A stretch of 64,000 nucleotides of DNA from contig NZ_JAUTAN010000001.1 of the NCBI RefSeq assembly GCF_030818655.1, positions 4,154,001 to 4,218,000 of the forward strand, read 5' to 3'. Source of the DNA: Nocardioides zeae (GTDB taxonomy: Bacteria > Actinomycetota > Actinomycetes > Propionibacteriales > Nocardioidaceae). Shown piece by piece: positions 25,913-33,944 of the stretch (within the stretch, counting starts at the first letter, position 1; each line of letters opens with the position of its first letter). A program made the translations under genes and the position numbers. Below the pieces are notes generated by a model. That model was given only the letters and a program-made list of their open reading frames with translations. It searched no databases and was not told where the DNA came from.

Positions 25913-26233
25913 ATGGCAGCACCGAGGAAGTACCTCGAGGAGCTTCGGGAGCGGGCGATCAGAATGGCGGTCGATCTGCGGCGTGACCCGGCCACCAGGA
26001 GCGGCGCTCTGCGCCGGGTGGGCGAGCAGCTGGGGATCAATCCCGAGACGCTGCGCAACTGGGTCCAGCAGGCCGAGGTCGACGAGGGCCACCGGCCCGG
26101 CGTCACGACGGCCGAGGCGCAGCGGATCAACGAGCTCGAACGCGAGGTTCGTGAGCTGCGGCGAGCCAACGAGATCTTGCGGACGGCGTCGGCGTTTTTC
26201 GCCGCGGCGGAGCTCGACCGCAAGCTGAAGTAG
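25913..26233 (+). CDS. IS3-family transposase OrfA (HTH subunit)
   Basis: A 106-residue protein from ATG 25913; GGAAGG (25898-25903) gives proper spacing to it, while touching the alternative ATG 25904. A helix-turn-helix (RVGEQLGINPETLRNWVQQA, about residues 38-57) recognises the IS ends and is followed by a leucine-zipper-like helix (INELEREVRELRRANEIL) for multimerisation. OrfA alone usually regulates; the OrfAB frameshift product is the transposase. Confidence 0.93.
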   Translation: MAAPRKYLEELRERAIRMAVDLRRDPATRSGALRRVGEQLGINPETLRNWVQQAEVDEGHRPGVTTAEAQRINELEREVRELRRANEILRTASAFFAAAELDRKLK

Positions 26234-26250
26234 CCCAGGCATCCAACCGG

Positions 26251-27198
26251 GTGCCGACTGCGGTGCTGGTCGACTACATCGACCAGCATCGCGAGAAGTT
26301 CGGGGTCGAGCCGATCTGCACCGTCCTACGAGCAGCTGGGATACAGATCGCCCCGAGCACCTACTACGCCGCCAAGAGCAGGCCGCCATCGGCACGAGCG
26401 ATCGCTGACGAGCAGCGGCTGGTGGTGATGCGTCGGGTTCACGAGGAGAACTACGGCGTCTACGGGGTCCGCAAGATGCACGCCGAGCTCAACCGGCGCG
26501 GCCACCGGATCGCGCGGTGCACGGTGCACCGGCTGATGCGCGCCGAGGGCCTACGCGGGATCAGCAGAGCCAAGGGACCCCGCACCACGGTTCCTGGAAG
26601 CGGCCCGGACACCCGCCCGGATCTGCTGGATCGTGACTTCAAGGCGCCGGAACCGAACCGGGTCTGGGTCGCGGACATCACCTACTGCCGCACCTTCGCC
26701 GGCTGGGTCTACGCCGCGTTCGTCATCGACGTCTACTCGCGCCGCGTCGTGGGCTGGCAGCTCTCGAAGAGCCTGCGCACCGACCTCGCCCTGGACGCCC
26801 TCGAGATGGGGCTGTGGACCCGTCAGCACGCCGGCCAGGACACCACCGGCGTCATCGCACACAGCGACAAGGGCGTCCAGTACCTCGCAGTGCGCTACAC
26901 CCAGCGACTGGCCGAGGCCGGTGCTGTCGCGTCGGTGGGGTCGACGGGCGACAGCTACGACAACGCCCTGGCCGAGGCGTTCAACTCGCTATTCAAGGCC
27001 GAACTCGTCCGCAACAAGGGGCCGTGGAAGAACATCGACGACCTCGAGATCGCGGTCGCCGAGTACATCGACTGGTTCAACCATCGACGTCTGCACGGCG
27101 AGATCGGGCTCGTCCCACCGGTCGAGTTCGAGGACGACTACTACCGGCACAACCCTGCGCCGACTACCGTCAGCGCGTCACTTCAGAGCCTCCACTGA
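26251..27198 (+). CDS. IS3-family transposase OrfB (DDE integrase core)
   Basis: A 315-residue frame from GTG 26251. An HTH_21-type region (YGVYGVRKMHAELNRRGH) precedes the rve catalytic domain with the DDE triad: Asp in VADITYCRTF, Asp in IAHSDKGVQY and Glu in SYDNALAEAFNSLFKAEL. orfB lies in the -1 frame relative to orfA and stays open at least 10 nt into orfA, as needed for the OrfAB fusion. The usual A6G slippery run is absent at the overlap. The gene is intact. Confidence 0.93.
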   Translation: MPTAVLVDYIDQHREKFGVEPICTVLRAAGIQIAPSTYYAAKSRPPSARAIADEQRLVVMRRVHEENYGVYGVRKMHAELNRRGHRIARCTVHRLMRAEGLRGISRAKGPRTTVPGSGPDTRPDLLDRDFKAPEPNRVWVADITYCRTFAGWVYAAFVIDVYSRRVVGWQLSKSLRTDLALDALEMGLWTRQHAGQDTTGVIAHSDKGVQYLAVRYTQRLAEAGAVASVGSTGDSYDNALAEAFNSLFKAELVRNKGPWKNIDDLEIAVAEYIDWFNHRRLHGEIGLVPPVEFEDDYYRHNPAPTTVSASLQSLH

Positions 27199-27304
27199 AC
27201 CCGGCACGCGACACTTTGTCGACCGTTCCGCGTTGAGGGTCGCCGGCCAGGGGTGAGAATCACTTCCGCCGGATCTGCTCACACCCCTCCCGGACAGGGA
27301 TTGA

Positions 27305-28145
27305 TTGATTGACGCCGAACCCCGCGTCGTTGACTGGGACGCGATCACGCCAGCTGAGGCCTTTGAGTTCCGGGCCCGCTGGGACGCTGCCGCCGGCGAT
27401 CGCGAAGCGTGGTTGCGCGAGCACTGTGCGGTCGACCTCAACTACGAACCCGCATCGCTGCAGGCAGTGTGGGACTGGCTCAGAGAGTGGATACGCGGAC
27501 CCCAAGACGTCGCCACACCCGACCCGGTCTTCTGGGTCGGACCGCTCAGCGGGTCAGCGGCCGAGCGCCGATCCGCCGCGGTCGAGGCGGTCGTCGGATA
27601 CCTCGAGCAAGTGCTGTGGCGTCGTCACCCAGCCTTGGTCCCCGCGATTGCCAAGACGCCCGGCCCCGGGCAGATCAAGGTGATGGATCAGTACGCGTCC
27701 GGCTTGGACTGGGCGCCGCGGGTGAAGTGGGGGGCCGCCGTCGAGACAGCATCACTTGCCGTGCGCATGGGGCGGGTTTTCGACCGGGACCCGGACGACG
27801 AGTTCCGACTCCACAACTGGTTGATGAGGACCTTCGACGCCTACGAAGAGGCGCTGAAGAAGAGCAAGAAGGAACTCAAGCGCCGCAAGCCGCCCGTACC
27901 GAACGCAAAGGTCTCCAGATGGCGCGACCCCGACGACCCCACCTACTCCTTCGAGGTCTGGTTCACAGATGAGACCCTCTACGACTTTCCAACCGTCGCC
28001 GCAAACGGCCACCGAGATGCTCGCTGCACTCGAAGACGTCCAGGAGGCCCACCACCACGACAGCAACGCGATCCTGATCGCCGGTCCCATCAAGCCCCGC
28101 AGACTCCGAGCAGCACTCAAGAAGCACCTCACCAACCCGCAGTGA
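27305..28145 (+). pseudogene. Hypothetical gene with a probable +1 frameshift
   Basis: From TTG 27305 the frame codes for a plausible protein (DAITPAEAFEFRARWDAAAG ... ETLYDFPTVAAN) but after about 28005 it turns into Pro/Arg/Gln-rich text typical of a wrong frame. The +1 frame continues naturally as ATEMLAALEDVQEAHHHD ... RAALKKHLTNPQ with normal GC third positions and a stop at 28143-28145. Removing one G from AACGGCC (about 28005-28010) restores a ~279-residue protein. No family recognised; a Lys-rich helix (EEALKKSKKELKRRK) precedes the break. It lies 91 bp after the IS3 element. Either a decaying gene or a sequence error. Confidence 0.55.
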
Positions 28146-28357
28146 CGGGGAAGCGGCAGCCCGCGACATTGCATTGAACACGGGGGCGGTGGGCAAGGTC
28201 CCCGGTCAGTTCGCTCATCAGGCCCGGCCCAGCTTGTAGCTCGCTGCCACGAACACCAGGGGAAACCCCCCGCGTCCAGCACCTGGACCCATCAGAAAGA
28301 TTGGCGAACGGTCCGTGCTGCAGTCAGGCGAATCGCGACGCAGGCCCGTGGTGGAGG

Positions 28358-28681
28358 TCAGAGGATCCCGCGAGCGGCTGCGGTGGCGTCGGGCACGGGC
28401 CAGTAGTAGACCCACGTGCCGCGGCGCTCGCAGTCGATGAGTCCCGCCTCGCGCAGCTTGCGCAGGTGGTGGGAGACGGTGGGCTGCGAGACGCCCACGT
28501 CGTCGATGTCGCACACGCAGACGGGCTCCGGGGCGCCGGCGATCCGCGAGTAGAGCCGGAGCCGGACCGGGTCGGCGAGGGCCTTGAGCACGGCCGCCGC
28601 CGCCGTCGCGGCGTCCTCGTCGAGCCCGGGGAGGGACTCGGCGCTCGGGGTGCAGCACGCGGGGGCGGGGGCCGTGGTCAC
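28358..28681 (-). CDS. arsR: ArsR-family arsenic-responsive repressor
   Basis: A 107-residue winged-helix repressor from GTG 28681. The metal site CVCDID sits just before the recognition helix region (VSQPTVSHHLRKLREAGLI), the classic ArsR layout in which As(III) binding by Cys releases DNA. An extra Cys pair near the start (PACCTPS) is common in actinobacterial ArsR. It is divergent from acr3-arsC, with a candidate operator at 28691-28704. A longer start (ATG 28726) would run through that operator and is less likely. Confidence 0.88.
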   Translation of the reverse strand: MTTAPAPACCTPSAESLPGLDEDAATAAAAVLKALADPVRLRLYSRIAGAPEPVCVCDIDDVGVSQPTVSHHLRKLREAGLIDCERRGTWVYYWPVPDATAAARGIL

Positions 28682-28690
28682 CTGCGGATA

Positions 28691-28704
28691 TTGACAGATG
28701 TCGA
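28691..28704. promoter_or_regulatory. Candidate ArsR operator
   Basis: TTGACAGATGTCGA is an imperfect palindrome in the 47-bp divergent region between arsR and acr3, and a related ATCGATGAACGTCGAA overlaps the acr3 start. The place is right for an autoregulating ArsR; exact consensus was not tested. Confidence 0.5.
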
Positions 28705-28728
28705 AGCAGGCCGCCACAGTCTGCATCG

Positions 28729-29814
28729 ATGAACGTCGAAACAAGGTCGGTCCCGGGCGTGCGGCTCCCGCTCCTCGACCGGCTGCTCCCCGTGTGGATC
28801 GCCGCCGCGATGGCGGCGGGCCTGCTGCTGGGCCGCCTCGTGCCGGGCCTCGACGAGGCGCTGGGCGCGGTCGAGGTCGGGTCGGTGTCACTGCCGATCG
28901 CCCTGGGCCTGCTCCTGATGATGTATCCGGTGCTCGCCAAGGTGCGGTACGACGAGACGGGGCGCGTGACCTCCGACCGGCGGCTGCTCGTCGCGTCGCT
29001 GGTGCTGAACTGGATCCTCGGGCCCGCCCTCATGTTCGCCCTCGCGTGGCTGCTGCTGCCGGACCTGCCGGAGTACCGCACGGGCCTGGTGATCGTCGGC
29101 CTCGCGCGCTGCATCGCGATGGTGCTCGTCTGGAACGACCTGGCGTGCGGCGACCGCGAGGCCGCGGTCGTGCTCGTGGCGCTCAACTCCGTGTTCCAGG
29201 TCGTGGCGTTCGCGGGGCTCGGGTGGTTCTACCTGCAGGTGCTGCCGGGCTGGCTGGGGCTCTCGACGACCTCGGCCGAGTTGTCCGTCGGGGCGATCGC
29301 CCTCAGCGTCCTGGTCTTCCTCGGGGTCCCGCTCGTCGCGGGCTGGCTCACGCGGGTCGGGGGCGAGCGCGCGCGGGGTCGTGACTGGTACGAGGAGCGC
29401 TTCCTGCCCCGCATCGGTCCGCTGGCGCTCTACGGCCTCCTCTTCACGATCGTCGTGCTGTTCGCCCTGCAGGGGGACGCGATCACCTCGCGGCCGTGGG
29501 ACGTCGCCCGCATCGCGCTGCCGCTGCTGGCCTACTTCGTGCTCATGTTCGCGCTGTCCTGGGTGCTCGGCGTGCGGCTGGGGCTCGGCTACCCCCGCAC
29601 CGCGACGCTGGCGTTCACCGCGGCCGGCAACAACTTCGAGCTCGCCATCGCCGTCGCGATCGGCACCTTCGGCGTCACCTCCGGCCAGGCCCTCGCCGGC
29701 GTGGTGGGCCCGCTCATCGAGGTCCCGGTGCTCGTCGCGCTCGTCCACGTCGCGCTGCGCCTGCGGGGCGACGACCCCGTCGGCCCCACCCCCGCCCGAG
29801 GAGGCTCCTCATGA
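28729..29814 (+). CDS. arsB: Acr3-type arsenite efflux permease
   Basis: A 361-residue, 10-TM arsenite exporter of the Acr3 (BASS-like) family. The family signature with the essential Cys is visible in GLARCIAMVLVWNDLACGD (about residues 124-142), and GNNFELAIAVAIGTFG (302-317 region) is the second conserved core. It pumps As(OH)3 out across the cytoplasmic membrane. The ATG overlaps the ArsR operator region and has no Shine-Dalgarno sequence, so the mRNA may be leaderless. Its stop overlaps arsC (ATGA). The family is also called ArsB in annotation although not related to E. coli ArsB. Confidence 0.93.
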   Translation: MNVETRSVPGVRLPLLDRLLPVWIAAAMAAGLLLGRLVPGLDEALGAVEVGSVSLPIALGLLLMMYPVLAKVRYDETGRVTSDRRLLVASLVLNWILGPALMFALAWLLLPDLPEYRTGLVIVGLARCIAMVLVWNDLACGDREAAVVLVALNSVFQVVAFAGLGWFYLQVLPGWLGLSTTSAELSVGAIALSVLVFLGVPLVAGWLTRVGGERARGRDWYEERFLPRIGPLALYGLLFTIVVLFALQGDAITSRPWDVARIALPLLAYFVLMFALSWVLGVRLGLGYPRTATLAFTAAGNNFELAIAVAIGTFGVTSGQALAGVVGPLIEVPVLVALVHVALRLRGDDPVGPTPARGGSS

Positions 29815-30266
29815 GCGACCAGGTCCCCGCCGGCCACGCCCCCGTCGTCGTCTTCGCCTGCCGCGCCAACGGCGGCCGGTCGGTCGCCTCGCGGTTGCTG
29901 GCCGAGCACTACGCCGGCGGTCGGGTCGTCGCGCTCTCCGCCGGCACGACCCCCGGCGACCGCGTGCACCCCGAGGTCGCCCGCGTGCTCGAGGACCTCG
30001 GCCTCGACACCTCGCGCGAGTCGCCGCGGCTGCTGACCGCCGAGATGATCGCCGCGAGCGACCTGGCGGTCACCCAGGGCTGCGGCGAGACGTGCCCCTA
30101 CGTGCCGGGCGCCCGCTACCGCGACTGGCCGCTCGACGACCCGAAGGGCCAGGACGAGGCGACGGTGCGCCGCATCGTCGCCGACATCGACGCCCGCGTG
30201 CGCGACCTGCTGGTGGAGCTGGTGCCCGACATCGACCTGCCTCCGAGCCTCCTCGGCCGCGGCTGA
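29811..30266 (+). CDS. arsC: Arsenate reductase, low-molecular-weight phosphatase type
   Basis: A 151-residue protein with the LMW-phosphatase active loop C-x5-R-S (FACRANGGRS, nucleophilic Cys near residue 16) and a downstream CGETCPYVPG with the second redox Cys pair. The fold and these Cys fit thiol- or mycothiol-linked arsenate reductases that make arsenite for Acr3 to export. The active loop reads CRANGGRS rather than the more usual C-x-H-N-A/S-x-R-S, an Ala-Asn-Gly variation that keeps the catalytic Cys and Arg. GAGGAGG lies 5 nt upstream of ATG 29811. Confidence 0.85.
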   Translation: MSDQVPAGHAPVVVFACRANGGRSVASRLLAEHYAGGRVVALSAGTTPGDRVHPEVARVLEDLGLDTSRESPRLLTAEMIAASDLAVTQGCGETCPYVPGARYRDWPLDDPKGQDEATVRRIVADIDARVRDLLVELVPDIDLPPSLLGRG

Positions 30267-30268
30267 GG

Positions 30269-30607
30269 TCAGCCGGCGCTGCGGTTCCGCGGGGGGAGCG
30301 CGGCCGGGCTCGAGGTGGGGCTCGAGGTCGGGCTCGAGGTCGGGATGGGCGGGCGCTCGTTGCCGGCCGGGCGCACGTGGGTCGCGTCGACCCACCCCTG
30401 CACCACCCGCGGGGACCCGCCGTGGGCCTCGGCGGCCTGGTCGACGGCGATCACCCAGGCCTCCCACCCGCCACGCTGGCCGAGCCGGCGGCGCCACATG
30501 AGCAGGATCCCGGGCTTCGGGTGCACCCACTGCGCCGTGATGTCCACCCACACGTGCTGCACCCGCGCCGACCGGGCGGGCTCGCGCTGCGTGGACGGGA
30601 CCTTCAC
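30269..30607 (-). CDS. Hypothetical protein under a LexA-type box
   Basis: A 112-residue protein from GTG 30607 (MKVPSTQREPARSARVQHVW). The core is beta-rich and Trp-rich (VWVDITAQWVHPKPGILLMW, then RRRLGQRGGWEAWVIAVD), and the C-terminus has a PTSSPTSSPTSSP repeat. A LexA-type palindrome at 30617-30632 lies directly over its promoter region, so it is probably DNA-damage induced. GGAGG (30609-30613) is only 1 nt from the GTG, too close for a normal ribosome site. Function not known; it resembles small SOS-regulated actinobacterial proteins in context only. Confidence 0.6.
   Translation of the reverse strand: MKVPSTQREPARSARVQHVWVDITAQWVHPKPGILLMWRRRLGQRGGWEAWVIAVDQAAEAHGGSPRVVQGWVDATHVRPAGNERPPIPTSSPTSSPTSSPAALPPRNRSAG
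30307..30342. repeat. Three 12-bp tandem repeats inside a coding tail
   Basis: GGCTCGAGGT(G/C)G is repeated three times without gaps. Read on the minus strand it encodes the repeated Pro-Thr-Ser-Ser tail of the small gene at 30269-30607. Multiples of 12 keep frame, so copy number could vary without damage. Confidence 0.8.
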
Positions 30608-30616
30608 GCCTCCGAT

Positions 30617-30632
30617 TAGAACATGTGTTCGA
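30617..30632. promoter_or_regulatory. LexA/SOS-type box
   Basis: TAGAACATGTGTTCGA matches TCGAAC-N4-GTTCGA with a single change in the left outer arm. It lies 10 bp upstream of the GTG of the minus-strand gene and 87 bp before the plus-strand SRPBCC gene. Confidence 0.65.
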
Positions 30633-30718
30633 ACAAGACCGAAGGGGTGAAGTCGGTCCGTGACCGGCTCCCGGGCGTCGCGCGGGGTGTCGCGCGGGGT
30701 GTCGGGTACCGGCCCCGC

Positions 30719-31153
30719 ATGGCACGCAACGAGCGACTGACCGACGCCACCCCCGCCCAGGTCTGGGACGTCCTCGCCGACGGCTGGCTCTACCCCTCGT
30801 GGGTCGTCGGGGCCTCCCGGATGCGGGCGGTCGACGACACCTGGCCCGCGGCGGGCTCCCGCCTGCACCACTCCGTCGGCGTGTGGCCGCTCCTCATCGA
30901 CGACGCCACGATCGTCGAGGAGGCGGAGCCCTCGCGGCGGCTGCAGCTGAAGGCCCGGGGTTGGCCGATGGGGGAGGCTCGGGTCGTGCTGACGCTGGAG
31001 CCCGAGGGGCAGGGGACCCGCCTCGTCATCGAGGAGGACGCGATCGCCGGGCCCGGGCGGCTCGCGCCGCCGCCCGTGCGGGGCGTGAGCATCGCCTGGC
31101 GCAACGTCGAGACCCTGCGACGGCTGGCGCTGCTCGCCGAGGGCCGGTCGTGA
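30719..31153 (+). CDS. SRPBCC-family (polyketide cyclase/START-like) protein
   Basis: A 144-residue small-ligand-binding protein of the SRPBCC fold. Landmarks are the N-terminal ATPAQVWDVLADGWLYPSWV (strand-helix opening), the DATIVEEAEPSRRLQLKARG central strands, and the C-terminal long helix WRNVETLRRLALLAEG. Such proteins bind hydrophobic ligands in a helix-grip cavity; some are aromatases or lipid-transfer proteins. The stop overlaps the GTG of an SDR gene, and an FAD-dependent oxidoreductase follows, so the three probably act on one lipid- or isoprenoid-like compound. That joint role is inference. Confidence 0.8.
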   Translation: MARNERLTDATPAQVWDVLADGWLYPSWVVGASRMRAVDDTWPAAGSRLHHSVGVWPLLIDDATIVEEAEPSRRLQLKARGWPMGEARVVLTLEPEGQGTRLVIEEDAIAGPGRLAPPPVRGVSIAWRNVETLRRLALLAEGRS

Positions 31154-32136
31154 CGGGACCGCTCCCCGACGGCGCCGTCGTGCTGGTCACGGGCGCCTCC
31201 AGCGGCATCGGCCTCGGGGTCAGCCGCCGGCTGGCGGCCCGCGGCATGCACCTCGTGCTGGCGGCCCGCGACCGTGCCGCGCTCGACCAGGCGGCGGCCG
31301 ACTGCGTCCGGGCCGGGGCGGCCTCCGCGATGGTCGTCCCCACGGACGTGGGCGACGACGAGGCCGTCGCCCGGCTCGTCGCGACCGCCGCCGGGCGCGA
31401 GGGCCGCATCGACGCGGTCGTCAGCGCGGCCGGGGTCGCGTCGTACGGACGCCTGGAGGAGCAGCCCGCCGACGTGGCCCGCGCCGTGCTCCGCACCAAC
31501 CTGCTGGGCGGGCTGTCGCTCGCCCACCACGCGCTGCCGGTGCTGCGCGCCCAGGGGCGGGGGCGGCTCCTGCTCGTCGGCTCGGTGCTGGGCCACGTCG
31601 TCGCGCCGACGATGACGCCCTACGTCGTCAGCAAGTGGGGCCTGCGCGGCCTCGCCCGCCAGCTCCAGGTCGAGAACCGCGACCTGCCCGACCTCCACGT
31701 CGACTACGTGGCGCCCGGCGGCGTCGACACCCCCATCTACACGAGCGCGGCGACGACGGGGGTCCGCGGACGCCCGCCGCTCCCCGTCTCGTCGGCCGAC
31801 CGCGCCGCGGAGCAGATCGTCGCCATGCTCGACGGCCGCCGCCGCGCCGCGCAGCTCACCCCGGTCAACCACCTGCTGCGGTTCGGGTTCACGGCGGTGC
31901 CGTGGGTGTACGACGCGCTGGTCACCCCCGCGTTCCGCGCCATCGCGGCCGAGCGCGAGCCGGCGCCGGCCGGACCCGGCAACGCCTTCGAGCCCGTCGC
32001 GGAGCACGCGCTCAGCGGCGGCCACGGCAGCGGTCTGCGGGCCGTCGCGCGCCAGGTGGGGCGGACCCTCGGCGTACGTCGTCCGCCTCCGGCGCCCTCC
32101 GGCCCGTCGGGCGGTGCGGGCGGCGGGGTCGCGTGA
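31150..32136 (+). CDS. Short-chain dehydrogenase/reductase
   Basis: A 328-residue SDR from GTG 31150 (GTGA overlap). The cofactor site TGASSGIG lies at about residues 14-21; NAG is replaced by SAAG in AVVSAAGVASYG; the active site has Ser in VGSVLGH and the Y-x-x-x-K in YVVSK (about residue 158). The substrate loop PGGVDTPIY follows. The extra ~80 residues after the SDR core (FGFTAVPWVYDALVTP) are hydrophobic and may bind membranes or a lipid substrate. Member of a three-gene operon with SRPBCC and FAD oxidoreductase genes. Confidence 0.88.
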   Translation: MTGPLPDGAVVLVTGASSGIGLGVSRRLAARGMHLVLAARDRAALDQAAADCVRAGAASAMVVPTDVGDDEAVARLVATAAGREGRIDAVVSAAGVASYGRLEEQPADVARAVLRTNLLGGLSLAHHALPVLRAQGRGRLLLVGSVLGHVVAPTMTPYVVSKWGLRGLARQLQVENRDLPDLHVDYVAPGGVDTPIYTSAATTGVRGRPPLPVSSADRAAEQIVAMLDGRRRAAQLTPVNHLLRFGFTAVPWVYDALVTPAFRAIAAEREPAPAGPGNAFEPVAEHALSGGHGSGLRAVARQVGRTLGVRRPPPAPSGPSGGAGGGVA

Positions 32137-33719
32137 GCGGCGCTGCCGCGGCGTACGACGCCGTCGTCGTCGGCGGCGGGCCCAACGGCCTCGTCGCGGC
32201 CAACCTCCTCGTCGACGCCGGGTGGTCGGTGCTCCTCCTGGAGGCCCAGGCGGAGGTGGGCGGTGCGGTGCGCAGCGATCGGGGGGTGGACCCGGAGTTC
32301 GTGCACGACACGTTCAGCGCGTTCTACCCCCTCGCGGCCGCGTCGCCGACGCTGCGGGGGTTCGAGCTGGAGCGGTACGGGCTGGTGTGGCGCCACGCGC
32401 CCGCCGTGCTCGGCCACCCGACGGCCGACGGGCGCTGGGCGATCCTGCACCGGGACCGTGACCGGACCGCCGCCGGGCTCGACGAGCTGTGCCCCGGCGA
32501 CGGGGATGCCTGGCTCGAGCTGTGCGCCACCTGGGACCGCATCGGCGAGCACGTCGTGCACGCCCTGCTCGCGCCCTTCCCGCCGGTGCGGGCGGGCGCA
32601 CGGGCGGTGGCGAGCCTGCCGCGCGCCGGCGGCCTCGACCTCGTGCGGCTGCTGCTCAGCCCGGTCGCCGACGTGGGCCGTGAGCTGTTCCGCGGCGAGG
32701 GGCCGCGGCTCCTGCTGGCCGGCAACGCCGGCCACGCCGACATCCCCCTCGACGCCCCCGGCTCGGGCCTCATGGGCATCCTCATGTCGATGCTCGGCCA
32801 GACCGTCGGCTTCCCCGTGCCCACCGGCGGGGCGGGGGAGCTCGCCGCGGCGCTCGAGCGCCGGTTCGTGGCCCGGGGCGGCGAGGTGCGCTGCGGCGCC
32901 GAGGTCACGGCGATCGAGGTCGCGGACGGACGAGCCACCGGCGTCGTCGCGCTCGGCGAGCGCATCGCGGCGCGGCGCGCGGTGGTGGCCGACGTCGTCG
33001 TCCCGCACCTCTACGGGGGCCTCGTCGCCGAGGAGCACCTGCCGCCCCGGTTCCGCCGGCGGCTGCGCGGGTTCTCGCTCGACCCCGGCACGGTCAAGGT
33101 CGACTGGGCGCTCGACGGCCCGGTCCCGTGGGCCGCGCCGCCCGTCGTCGCCCCCGGCACGGTGCACGTCGCCGACTCCGTCGACCAGATGGCCGACGCG
33201 CTCCACCAGGTGAGCAACGGGTCCGTCCCGGCCGAGCCGTTCCTGCTCACCGGGCAGATGACGGCGACCGATCCCTCGCGCTCGCCGGCCGGCACCGAGT
33301 CGATGTGGGCCTACACCCACGTGCCCCAGGAGGTGCGCACCGACGCCGGCGGCGACGGCCTCACCGGCGCCTGGGACCGCGACGAGTGCGAGCGGTTCGC
33401 CGACCGCGTGCAGGCCCGCATGGAGCGGCTCGCGCCCGGGTTCGGGAGCCTCGTGCGCGCCCGCCGCGTGCTGGGCCCGCACGAGATGCAGGCCCGGGAC
33501 GCCAACCTGGTGGGCGGCTCCATCAACGGTGGTACGGCGCAGCTCCACCAACAGCTCGTCTTCCGGCCCGTCACGGGCTGGGGGCGGGCGGAGACGCCCG
33601 TGAAGGGGCTCTACCTCGGCTCGGCCTCGGCCCACCCCGGCGGCGGGGTGCACGGGGCGCCGGGCAGCAACGCCGCCCGCGCCGCGCTGGCGCACGACCG
33701 GTGGCGGCTGCGGCGCTGA
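32133..33719 (+). CDS. Phytoene desaturase-like FAD-dependent oxidoreductase
   Basis: A 528-residue flavoprotein from GTG 32133 (GTGA overlap). The N-terminal dinucleotide site VVVGGGPNGLVAANLLVDAG (about residues 10-29) is followed by EAQAEVGGAVRSD, as in the CrtI/amine-oxidase-like group. The C-terminal FAD motif reads GLYLGSASAHPGGGVHGAPG, the usual end of bacterial phytoene desaturase-like proteins. No carotenoid genes are nearby, and family members act on many lipids or isoprenoids, so the substrate is unknown. The gene ends the SRPBCC-SDR-FAD operon. Confidence 0.88.
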   Translation: MSGAAAAYDAVVVGGGPNGLVAANLLVDAGWSVLLLEAQAEVGGAVRSDRGVDPEFVHDTFSAFYPLAAASPTLRGFELERYGLVWRHAPAVLGHPTADGRWAILHRDRDRTAAGLDELCPGDGDAWLELCATWDRIGEHVVHALLAPFPPVRAGARAVASLPRAGGLDLVRLLLSPVADVGRELFRGEGPRLLLAGNAGHADIPLDAPGSGLMGILMSMLGQTVGFPVPTGGAGELAAALERRFVARGGEVRCGAEVTAIEVADGRATGVVALGERIAARRAVVADVVVPHLYGGLVAEEHLPPRFRRRLRGFSLDPGTVKVDWALDGPVPWAAPPVVAPGTVHVADSVDQMADALHQVSNGSVPAEPFLLTGQMTATDPSRSPAGTESMWAYTHVPQEVRTDAGGDGLTGAWDRDECERFADRVQARMERLAPGFGSLVRARRVLGPHEMQARDANLVGGSINGGTAQLHQQLVFRPVTGWGRAETPVKGLYLGSASAHPGGGVHGAPGSNAARAALAHDRWRLRR

Positions 33720-33760
33720 GGGCCTCCCCGGACCGCCGCCTCGTGGATCGTCGCCTCGCG

Positions 33761-33879
33761 GACGTCATGCGAAGTGGTGGTGCGGGCCGTCGGGTTGCAT
33801 GACGTCCCGGAGTGCGGCGCGGGACCCCTCGGGGACGTCATGCGAACCGCCGGTCGGGGGCGCCGCACCGCATGACGTC
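33761..33879. repeat. Intergenic palindromic repeat element, copy 1 (two 46-bp units)
   Basis: Two units, each bounded by GACGTCATGC and its inverse GCATGACGTC: 33761-33806 and 33834-33879. Both are exactly 46 bp and are 27 bp apart. The spacer contains GGGACCCCTCG. The same double element, with the same unit length, is found at 50716-50835. It lies in the 263-bp gap 33720-33982. Confidence 0.85.
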
Positions 33880-33900
33880 CCGGGGCCGGCCGGCGCCCCG

Positions 33901-33916
33901 GTAACACGGAACTTAC
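33901..33916 (+). promoter_or_regulatory. GlnR-like box, distal
   Basis: GTAAC-N6-CTTAC, half-sites spaced as in the actinobacterial GlnR box. The fit is to the relaxed AC-N9-AC form rather than the strict consensus. Its centre is 44 bp, four helical turns, from that of the proximal box. Confidence 0.4.
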
Positions 33917-33944
33917 GCACCGAGGACCGCAACGTCTTCCAGGT

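Larger units (their letters stand above)
25861..27213 (+). mobile_element. Complete IS3-family insertion sequence, 1353 bp
   Basis: Both ends are visible: the left end starts TGTCGCGTGCCGGGT (25861) and the right end, read inward, starts with the same 15 bases (27213). The terminal inverted repeats match at 25 of 29 positions and end in TG/CA as in IS3. The flanks carry a 4-bp direct repeat CTTT (25857-25860 and 27214-27217), the expected target duplication. It contains orfA and orfB in the -1 arrangement. Confidence 0.9.
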
